DNA of 11,320 bases from contig CAKSJF010000074.1 of NCBI GenBank assembly GCA_934462945.1, forward strand, positions 1 to 11,320, given 5' to 3'. The notes below the pieces were generated by a model. It was not told where the DNA came from. It worked only from the letters and a program-made list of their open reading frames with translations, and ran no database searches. Source of the stretch: an uncultured Clostridia bacterium (lineage in GTDB: Bacteria; Bacillota; Clostridia; UBA1381). The position numbers and the translations under genes were made by a program. How positions within the stretch are numbered: the stretch's first letter is position 1; every line of letters begins with the position of its first letter. Of the stretch, positions 6,654 to 11,320 are shown piece after piece.

Positions 6654-8123
6654 ATGGGAAAACCGACAGGATTTTTAGAATATGACAGAGTATCGCAAAA
6701 GGATCGCCCGGTTGCGGAGAGAATCCACGATTGGGGCGAACTGCACACCCATCTGGACGAGCAGGAGTTAAGGCTTCAGGGAGCGCGGTGTATGGACTGC
6801 GGCGTTCCGTTCTGCCACACCGGAAAAAATGTTGCCGGAGCGCAGATCGGCTGCCCCCTCAATAATCTGATTCCGGAGTGGAACGATCTTTTGTACCATG
6901 GAAAATTCCAGGAGGCATACCGCCGTCTGACAAAAACCAATAATTTTCCGGAGTTTACCGGGCGCGTCTGCCCGGCGCTCTGCGAGGGTTCGTGTACGCT
7001 TGGCATGTACGATCCCCCGGTCACAATCCGGAGTAATGAGTGCCATATTGTGGATAAGATGTTTGAGATGGGTTTGGTAGAACCGAGAATCCCAAAACGG
7101 CAGACCGATAAAAAGGTTGCGATCATCGGTTCAGGACCGTCCGGACTTGCCTGTGCAGATCAGCTGAATCAAAAAGGCTATCAGGTCACGGTGTTTGAGC
7201 GTGCCGACCGCGCCGGCGGGCTTTTGATGTACGGCATTCCGAATATGAAATTAGATAAATCGGTTGTCCGGCGGAGAGTGGAGCTTATGGAGCGCGAGGG
7301 CGTGAAATTCTGCTTAAATACCGAGGTGGGGAAGAACTACCCGGCAGTCAAGCTTGTAAACGATTATCATGCACTGGTGCTTTGCTGCGGCGCAACGAAT
7401 CCGCGACCGCTAAATGTTGAGGGCGCGGAGCTTTCGGGTGTGCATTATGCTGTGGATTTCTTAAGAGCGACAACAAAGAGCCTTTTAGATTCTGATTTGC
7501 AGGATGGAAATTATATCAATGCGGCAGGAAAAAATGTCGTAATTGTCGGCGGCGGCGATACAGGAACAGACTGTGCCGGCACAGCAATCCGCCATGGCGC
7601 AAAAAGCGTGGTGCAATTGGAGATCATGCCGGAGCTGCCGGAAAAAAGAACTGCACAAAACCCCTGGCCGCAATATCCGCGACTCAAAAAAACCGACTAC
7701 GGACAGGAGGAGGCAATTGAGGTTTTCGGAAAAGACCCGAGAGAATATCTCACCACAATCACAAAAATTGAGGGAGATGAAAACGGCGCGGTGAAGGCGG
7801 TGCATACGGCGCGCGTTGAGTGGAAAACCGACGCGTCCGGAAGAAGAAATCCGGAAATCGTGCCGGGAAGTGAAGAAGTCCGCCCGGCAGAACTGGTGCT
7901 GATTGCAGCCGGTTTCTTAGGACCGGAACAGGAGCTTTTGCGCCAGCTGACCTTGGAAACAAATCAGAGAAGTAATATTCTTGCAAACGAGGAGGATTAC
8001 CATACCAACCTCCTGGGCGTTTTTGCCGCCGGTGATTGCCGCCGCGGTCAAAGCCTGGTTGTCTGGGCAATCCACGAGGGTAGAGAAGCCGCCGAAGCGG
8101 TTCATCGGTTCTTAAATTCGTAA
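6654..8123 (+). CDS. gltD: Glutamate synthase small subunit
   Basis: The 489-residue beta subunit passes electrons from NADPH through FAD and iron-sulfur clusters to the large subunit. N-terminal cysteines C46, C49, C54 and C67 with C106, C110, C114 and C130 form the two 4Fe-4S clusters. The FAD-binding Rossmann motif VAIIGSGPSG is at 155-164, and the pyridine-nucleotide motif VVIVGGGDTG at 295-304. The second FAD contact is FAAGDCRRGQSLVVWAI near the C-terminus. The length is normal for the family. The ATG at 6654 follows the gltB stop by six bases, with only a modest purine-rich AAAGGAAAGGG upstream, so translation is probably coupled to gltB. A strong terminator closes the operon after the stop codon. 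Confidence 0.97.
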   Translation: MGKPTGFLEYDRVSQKDRPVAERIHDWGELHTHLDEQELRLQGARCMDCGVPFCHTGKNVAGAQIGCPLNNLIPEWNDLLYHGKFQEAYRRLTKTNNFPEFTGRVCPALCEGSCTLGMYDPPVTIRSNECHIVDKMFEMGLVEPRIPKRQTDKKVAIIGSGPSGLACADQLNQKGYQVTVFERADRAGGLLMYGIPNMKLDKSVVRRRVELMEREGVKFCLNTEVGKNYPAVKLVNDYHALVLCCGATNPRPLNVEGAELSGVHYAVDFLRATTKSLLDSDLQDGNYINAAGKNVVIVGGGDTGTDCAGTAIRHGAKSVVQLEIMPELPEKRTAQNPWPQYPRLKKTDYGQEEAIEVFGKDPREYLTTITKIEGDENGAVKAVHTARVEWKTDASGRRNPEIVPGSEEVRPAELVLIAAGFLGPEQELLRQLTLETNQRSNILANEEDYHTNLLGVFAAGDCRRGQSLVVWAIHEGREAAEAVHRFLNS

Positions 8124-8126
8124 TAT

Positions 8127-8180
8127 AAAAGAGCTGCAAAAGCTTTCAGAGCGGAAACTTTTGCAGCTCTTTTGATTTTT
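8127..8180 (+). terminator. gltBD operon terminator, probably bidirectional
   Basis: AAAAGAGCTGCAAAAG (8127-8142) is perfectly complementary to CTTTTGCAGCTCTTTT (8158-8173), and the loop can pair further (UUUC with GAAA). On the plus strand it ends in TTTT, then GATTTTTC. On the minus strand the same stem also ends in TTTT, directly after the HicB-like pseudogene that stops at 8185, so it can serve both converging units. Confidence 0.9.
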
Positions 8181-8184
8181 CTTA

Positions 8185-8393
8185 TTACACAGCCACCTCC
8201 AAGGTTGTGATAAAAACAGGAGATGTATTGAGATCTGGTGTATTATCTTCATAAAACAGGGAGAGCGCCTCAGATAAGTTTGCAATCGCCTCATCAATTG
8301 TTTTCCCCTGTGAGAAGCTACCCCGGTTTCAATGCTGGTTGCAACATACCAATTTTCTTCTTTTTGAATATAGACTGTGGATTTTACTGACAT
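8185..8393 (-). pseudogene. Frameshifted HicB-like antitoxin
   Basis: From ATG 8393 (AAGGAG nine bases upstream) the frame reads MSVKSTVYIQKEENWYVATS and continues to IETGVAS, then leaves the family pattern. Two bases on, another frame gives QGKTIDEAIANLSEALSLF and ends in FITTLEVAV with TAA at 8185-8187. Joined, these give a 68-residue protein matching the short HicB antitoxins as I know them: a WYVA strand, a SQGKT-DEA-ANL helix and a C-terminal L-T-x-EVAV strand. The break lies at CTCACAGGGG, where CTCAGGGG would restore the frame, so a duplicated CA dinucleotide explains it. As written, the first frame runs on to 8112 with unrelated residues. No HicA toxin lies next to it. It is either a decayed orphan antitoxin or a base-calling error. 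Confidence 0.8.
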
Positions 8394-8442
8394 ACCAAAC
8401 AACTCCTTTCAAGATAGAGTATATAGGATTAACACATATTTG

Positions 8443-8511
8443 TTAAGAGAATCTGAAAATTTTCCTGCGTGGATAGTCAACAAGGTCTGCGCTTCCGTGA
8501 TATAAAAGCAT
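8443..8511 (-). pseudogene. Possible N-terminal remnant of a DUF3990-type protein
   Basis: ATG 8511, preceded by GGGGA at a workable distance, opens a 22-codon frame reading MLLYHGSADLVDYPRR and then KIFRFS before TAA. The LYHGS start followed by a short acidic-hydrophobic stretch is how I remember DUF3990 proteins beginning; these resemble ADP-ribosyltransferases and are often toxins. All the rest of that family, normally well over 100 residues, is missing. A minus-strand promoter lies upstream, and the HicB-like pseudogene lies 50 bases downstream. The call rests on about 12 residues. Confidence 0.45.
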
Positions 8512-8547
8512 ACAAGTTCCCCACGCATCTTTAATTCATTTACTATT

Positions 8548-8576
8548 ATTTTACCACACTTTCACAAAAAAATCAA
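8548..8576 (-). promoter_or_regulatory. Minus-strand promoter of the remnant toxin/antitoxin unit
   Basis: Read on the minus strand, TTGATT (8576-8571) and TAAAAT (8553-8548) are separated by 17 bp. Transcription would start near 8541, about 30 bases before the YHGS remnant, and continue into the HicB-like pseudogene. It diverges from the plus-strand promoter at 8627. Confidence 0.6.
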
Positions 8577-8626
8577 TATGACGCATGAAAATCTGTAAAA
8601 TAGCATTGTAAAATTCAATGATCTGA

Positions 8627-8655
8627 TTGACATACACAAAAATGCATGGTATAAT
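8627..8655 (+). promoter_or_regulatory. Perfect-consensus SigA promoter of the Phd-like antitoxin
   Basis: TTGACA (8627-8632) and TATAAT (8650-8655) are separated by 17 bp, matching consensus in all twelve bases. The -10 is embedded in the perfect palindrome TATAATTATA (8650-8659), and AT-rich near-repeats (ATATAAT, ATATATAAT) follow at about 8671-8689. Such symmetric sites at the start of transcription would suit autorepression by the antitoxin. Confidence 0.85.
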
Positions 8656-8711
8656 TATAGTAACAAAAAGATATAATCAATATATAATTTTTATACGAGG
8701 AGTTGGTTTTT

Positions 8712-8993
8712 ATGAATATCAGACCGTCGGCGGCAATCAGAAATAATTATAATGATATTTCTAATTACTGCAAAGAAACAGGAGAACCGGTGTATCTTAC
8801 GAAAAACGGCGAAGGCGATTTAGTGGTTATGGATATTGAAGCTTTTTCAAGACGGGAAAAGATGCTGAAACTAAGAGAGGAACTCATTGCCGCCGAAGAG
8901 GAAAGGCTGATGGGGAAAAAGGGCTATTCGGTTGAGGAACTTGATAAAATCCTTGGAGACGCAGCGTCTCGGAGAAAGGTATCATCAAAATAA
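8712..8993 (+). CDS. Phd/YefM family antitoxin
   Basis: This 93-residue protein starts at ATG 8712, with GAGGAG at 8697-8702, in preference to the in-frame ATG at 8703. The N-terminal DNA-binding part has the Phd/YefM pattern: residues 1-20 (NIRPSAAIRNNYNDIS) form the first strand and helix, the segment around EPVYLTKNGEGDLVVMDIE the conserved sheet, and EAFSRRE the next helix. The C-terminal half (about 50-85) is charged and helical, as expected of the toxin-neutralising tail. The family binds its own promoter as a repressor and folds over a RelE/ParE or Doc-type toxin. Here the toxin is reduced to a C-terminal stub overlapping the last codons of this gene, so the antitoxin is an orphan. The final residues (about 85-93, ASRRKVSSK) may be the product of the deletion rather than native sequence. 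Confidence 0.88.
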   Translation: MNIRPSAAIRNNYNDISNYCKETGEPVYLTKNGEGDLVVMDIEAFSRREKMLKLREELIAAEEERLMGKKGYSVEELDKILGDAASRRKVSSK

Positions 8994-9057
8994 GGACAAC
9001 ACAGTTTATGTTGACTATGTTCTGGATTGCAGACAAGACTATAAGTGGTTATTATAG
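8959..9057 (+). pseudogene. C-terminal stub of a RelE/ParE-like toxin
   Basis: A frame different from that of the antitoxin ends at TAG 9055-9057 and reads GERYHQNKD, then NTVYVDYVLDCRQDYKWLL. This looks like the last strand and helix of a RelE/ParE toxin, where a V-Y-V-x-Y-V strand is followed by R-x-D-Y and a hydrophobic end. The frame has no start codon or ribosome site of its own in a sensible place, and the usual first 60 or more residues are absent. The match begins inside the antitoxin's 3' end, so one deletion probably joined the antitoxin C-terminus to the toxin C-terminus. The exact left boundary is uncertain. Confidence 0.65.
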
Positions 9058-9082
9058 AGTTGATCTTTCAGAAGAAAAAAAC

Positions 9083-9111
9083 TTGACAAATGTTTTTCCC
9101 TCTGCTATAAT
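9083..9111 (+). promoter_or_regulatory. Perfect-consensus SigA promoter of the Na/Pi transporter gene
   Basis: TTGACA (9083-9088) and TATAAT (9106-9111) are 17 bp apart, an exact consensus promoter. Transcription would start near 9118, leaving an untranslated leader of about 170 bases before the coding start at 9291. Confidence 0.9.
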
Positions 9112-9117
9112 AAAATA

Positions 9118-9215
9118 GGAATGAAAAAAATGTCATTTATTGAAAACAGAATATTGAACGGATCATCACCGGCATCGGGTGAGAGATTCAGAAAATCTGT
9201 ACCGCAAGGATATAG
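9118..9215 (+). ncRNA. Candidate structured leader RNA (riboswitch-like)
   Basis: Between a consensus promoter and a leader terminator lies RNA that can form a closed multibranch fold. The closing helices are AUAU (9151-9154) with AUAU (9210-9213) and CGG (9159-9161) with CCG (9202-9204). They enclose UCACC (9166-9170) with GGUGA (9178-9182) and CAGA (9189-9192) with UCUG (9196-9199). Unpaired purine-rich segments (GAGAGAUU, GCAAGGA) are the type of sequence found in ligand-binding junctions. Another hairpin, AAUGA with UCAUU, can form at the extreme 5' end. I cannot match it to a riboswitch class from memory. Because the gene is Na+-coupled, a cation sensor is one guess. Confidence 0.45.
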
Positions 9216-9260
9216 AAACTGCATGAATGCTCGCTTTGTAGGATTTATGCAGTTTTTCTT
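9216..9260 (+). terminator. Leader terminator before the Na/Pi transporter
   Basis: AAACTGCATGAAT (9216-9228) pairs with ATTTATGCAGTTT (9243-9255) over 13 positions with one G-U pair and a 14-base loop. It runs into TTTTTCTT ending at 9260. It lies 30 bases before the start codon, upstream of the ribosome site, so it acts as an attenuator for the downstream gene. Confidence 0.85.
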
Positions 9261-9290
9261 GTGTTAGCGCTATTTAGGAGAGATTGCTGT

Positions 9291-11051
9291 ATGACTGTAT
9301 TTAATATTTTTTCGCTTTTGGGCGGCTTGGGGATGTTCCTCTACGGTATGAAAGTGATGGGGGACAACCTGGAGAAATGTGCCGGCGGAAAATTGGAGAA
9401 GATTTTAGAAAAGCTGACCTCGAACAAGTATAAGGGGATTCTTTTAGGTACGTTTGTAACCGCCGTGATCCAGTCGTCCGGAGCAGTCACGGTTATGCTG
9501 GTCGGCTTTGTCAATTCTGGTATTATGCAGCTGGAGCAGACAGTCGGCGTTACGTTGGGTGCAAGTATCGGCACAACCATCACAGCGTGGTTTTTAAGTC
9601 TTTCCGGTTTGGGCGGATCGAGCGTTGCCCTGCGGATGCTAAAGCCGGAGAGTTTTTCTCCGCTTCTGATTTTCCTGGGCGGCATGATGGTGTTGTTTTT
9701 GAAAAAAGATACCGTCAAAAATATCGGACGGATTATTTTAGGGTTCGGCATTTTAATGTACGGCATGTGCGTGATGTCGGAGGCGATGTCTCCGCTGTCG
9801 GACAGCGCGTCCTTTCAAACCATGCTGACTGTGTTCAAAAATCCGATTATCGGTGTGATTGTCGGAATCTTATTTACCACGCTTTTGCAGTCCTGTTCTG
9901 CATCAGTCGGTGTTTTGCAGGCTTTGTCGGTGACCGGGGCGATCACGTTTGGAACGGCAATCCCGATTTTGATTGGTGAAAATGTCGGCGCATGTACCAC
10001 AGCGCTGATTTCCTCCATCAATGCAAACAGAAAGGCAAAGCAAACCGCGATTGTGCAGATGTACTATAAAGTGATCAGTGCAGGGCTTTTTATTCTGGTT
10101 TATTGCATCCTGAACCAAGTGATCAAATTTTCCTTTACGGATAAAAGCATTAACACATTCCAGATTGCAACGATCCATACCCTCTTTAACGTGCTGACAA
10201 CGATTGTCATGGTTCCGTTTACCGACCAGCTGATTTATCTTGCACGGAAAACCGTTCCGGAAAGACCGGAGGAGGAAGAAGATCATAAGATTATGCACAT
10301 TGACGACCGCCTGTTAAAAACGCCGGATGTGGCAATTGAGCCTTGTAAAAATGCGATCAAGGAAATGGCGGATCTGTCCTTTGGAAATGTGGATCGGTGC
10401 TTGGATTTACTGTATGAGTTTGACGAAAAGAAGTACGAAAAGGCGAACCAGAAAGAAAGCCTGATCGATAACTATGAGGACGTTTTGGCAACGGCATTAT
10501 CCAAAATTTCCGGCAAAAAATCCAATGCGGAAACCTCGCATACCGCGTCGCTGTTTATTCACGCGATCAGCGATATTGAACGCGTCGGCGACCATGCCTT
10601 AAATATTGCGGAATCGGCAATGGATATGTATAAGAATCATTTCAGTCTTTCGGACGAGGCAAAGTATGAAATCAAGGTGTTAAGACACTTGATGGAAGAT
10701 GTGATTGCGGCGGCATTTGAGGCTTTTAAATCTAACGACATCGCTCTTGCAAAGCGTGTTGAGCCGATGGAGGAAGTGATGGACAGCCTGTCTGCAAAGC
10801 TTAAGGCACGGAACGTCCGCAGGATGCAGGAGCATAGCTGTGCGGTGCAGGTGGGAATTTTGTATCTGGATATTATCAACGACTTTGAAAGAATCTGCGA
10901 CCATTGCTCCAACCTCGCCATCTATGTGGCACAGTCGGATCATGACGTTTATGCAGTACATGAATACAGCGACAGCATTAAAAAGGATAATATGGAGTTT
11001 AAGCGTTATTATACAGAATTGCTGGATCAATATGAACAGCAGCTTTCGTAG
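9291..11051 (+). CDS. Na/Pi cotransporter family protein with PhoU-like domain
   Basis: This 586-residue membrane protein starts at ATG 9291, with AGGAGA nine bases upstream; an upstream in-frame start lies in the leader terminator and was rejected. Residues 1-320 hold the two Na_Pi_cotrans repeats, each marked by a conserved Q-S-S/C turn: QSSGAVTVMLVGF at 61-73 and QSCSASVGVLQ at 200-210. They include about eight hydrophobic segments, and TFGTAIPILIGENVGA is typical of the second repeat. After a charged linker (about 320-345) comes a cytoplasmic PhoU-like all-helical domain (about 350-560). Its two metal-site motifs are visible: DIERVGDH at 428-435 and DFERICDH at 531-538. The family moves phosphate inward with Na+, and the PhoU-like part may regulate it. 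The exact substrate here is inferred from family membership. It is a single-gene unit under its own promoter and leader terminator. Confidence 0.93.
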   Translation: MTVFNIFSLLGGLGMFLYGMKVMGDNLEKCAGGKLEKILEKLTSNKYKGILLGTFVTAVIQSSGAVTVMLVGFVNSGIMQLEQTVGVTLGASIGTTITAWFLSLSGLGGSSVALRMLKPESFSPLLIFLGGMMVLFLKKDTVKNIGRIILGFGILMYGMCVMSEAMSPLSDSASFQTMLTVFKNPIIGVIVGILFTTLLQSCSASVGVLQALSVTGAITFGTAIPILIGENVGACTTALISSINANRKAKQTAIVQMYYKVISAGLFILVYCILNQVIKFSFTDKSINTFQIATIHTLFNVLTTIVMVPFTDQLIYLARKTVPERPEEEEDHKIMHIDDRLLKTPDVAIEPCKNAIKEMADLSFGNVDRCLDLLYEFDEKKYEKANQKESLIDNYEDVLATALSKISGKKSNAETSHTASLFIHAISDIERVGDHALNIAESAMDMYKNHFSLSDEAKYEIKVLRHLMEDVIAAAFEAFKSNDIALAKRVEPMEEVMDSLSAKLKARNVRRMQEHSCAVQVGILYLDIINDFERICDHCSNLAIYVAQSDHDVYAVHEYSDSIKKDNMEFKRYYTELLDQYEQQLS

Positions 11052-11052
11052 A

Positions 11053-11320
11053 GGGGACAATCCCTCAGTCCCCTTATGGGGACAGCTCCCTTTGCTCAAA
11101 GGAGCCGTGATTAAGTGCAATTATTTTATGTCATTCGTTGACAGCAATATTGTGTAAAAAGTTATATTTTAGGTTTTTATTTGCTAATAGGTTTCCTTGA
11201 GCAAAGGGCAGCAAAGCGGCAACGCGGCAATGAATGACCGTCCGGGGGACGGTCAGAACCGCGGTGTGACCGAGCCGCAGCGAGATACTGTCAGCAAAGA
11301 ACATAAAACAATTGCACTTA
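11053..11320. repeat. MITE-like repeat, copy 2 (rearranged, runs off the end)
   Basis: It begins two bases after the transporter stop with GGGGACAATCCCTCAGTC and the hairpin GTCCCC (11068-11073) with GGGGAC (11078-11083). CCCTTTGCTCAAAGGAGCC (11088-11106) is an inverted repeat, with two mismatches, of 11190-11208. The long GC-rich arm then follows at 11209-11292 in the orientation opposite to copy 1, including GACCGTC (11236-11242) with GACGGTC (11248-11254). After 11292 the expected terminal ACAATCCC end is missing. Instead the sequence matches the inverse of the core at 11112-11144. The first hairpins may also serve as the terminator of the transporter gene, for which I see no other. Confidence 0.85.

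Noticed and set aside
8112..8402. A 96-residue minus-strand open frame over the end of gltD and the HicB region
   Set aside because: Only its first 27 or so codons from 8393 are HicB-like. The rest is the wrong frame after a 2-base insertion and crosses the gltD terminator, so it is annotated as a frameshifted pseudogene.
8466..8527. Inverted repeat TGCGTGG / CCACGCA around the YHGS remnant
   Set aside because: Only 7 bp, separated by nearly 50 bases, without a T tract or a second copy. Chance cannot be excluded.
9121..9267. A 48-codon plus-strand open frame (MKKMSFIENRIL...) covering the whole Na/Pi leader
   Set aside because: The ribosome site (AGGA directly abutting the ATG) is unusable, the frame runs through both arms of the terminator, and its composition resembles no family. 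A structured leader explains the region better.

Overview
The window looks like chromosome from a gut-type clostridium (Firmicutes, class Clostridia). This rests on strong AGGAGG-type ribosome sites, SigA-like promoters with 17-bp spacers, a YaaL/DUF2508 protein, a TTG start, small toxin-antitoxin genes, and an interspersed repeat with ACAATCCCTCAGTC ends that I remember from Oscillospiraceae and related genomes. GC content appears close to 50% in the large genes. It is clearly lower in the toxin-antitoxin stretch (about 8.4-9.1 kb). I cannot name a species.

Layout. Positions 1-178 hold the end of an unknown plus-strand gene and its terminator(s). Positions 177-1069 hold a compact minus-strand operon of three small proteins of unknown function (89, 119 and 79 aa, in transcription order); the last is a proline-rich membrane protein. 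Positions 1173-1435 are a non-coding, hairpin-rich, MITE-like repeat. Next comes a small DUF2508 gene (1458-1721).

The core is gltB-gltD (1923-8123), the large and small subunits of NADPH-type glutamate synthase (GOGAT). The pair makes glutamate from glutamine and 2-oxoglutarate, the second half of the GS-GOGAT ammonium assimilation cycle. A promoter and a short 5' leader precede it. The leader contains a strong intrinsic terminator whose 5' arm can instead pair with the first bases of the transcript, so the operon is probably controlled by transcription attenuation.

Positions 8185-9057 look like a graveyard of toxin-antitoxin genes. On the minus strand are a HicB-like antitoxin frameshifted by a CA duplication and a 22-codon remnant resembling the N-terminus of a DUF3990 (YHGS) protein. 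On the plus strand are an intact Phd/YefM-type antitoxin with a perfect-consensus promoter and, overlapping its 3' end, the C-terminal stub of its apparent RelE/ParE-like toxin.

Positions 9083-11051 hold a Na+/phosphate cotransporter-family protein with a C-terminal PhoU-like domain. It is preceded by a perfect-consensus promoter and a leader of about 150 nt that can fold into a multibranched structure ending in an intrinsic terminator: a candidate riboswitch or other attenuator. A second copy of the 1173 repeat, rearranged and in the opposite orientation, runs from 11053 off the end of the window.

The points most worth following are the two leader RNAs and the repeat family, whose two copies show compensatory changes in their hairpins. 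I found no large novel gene system.
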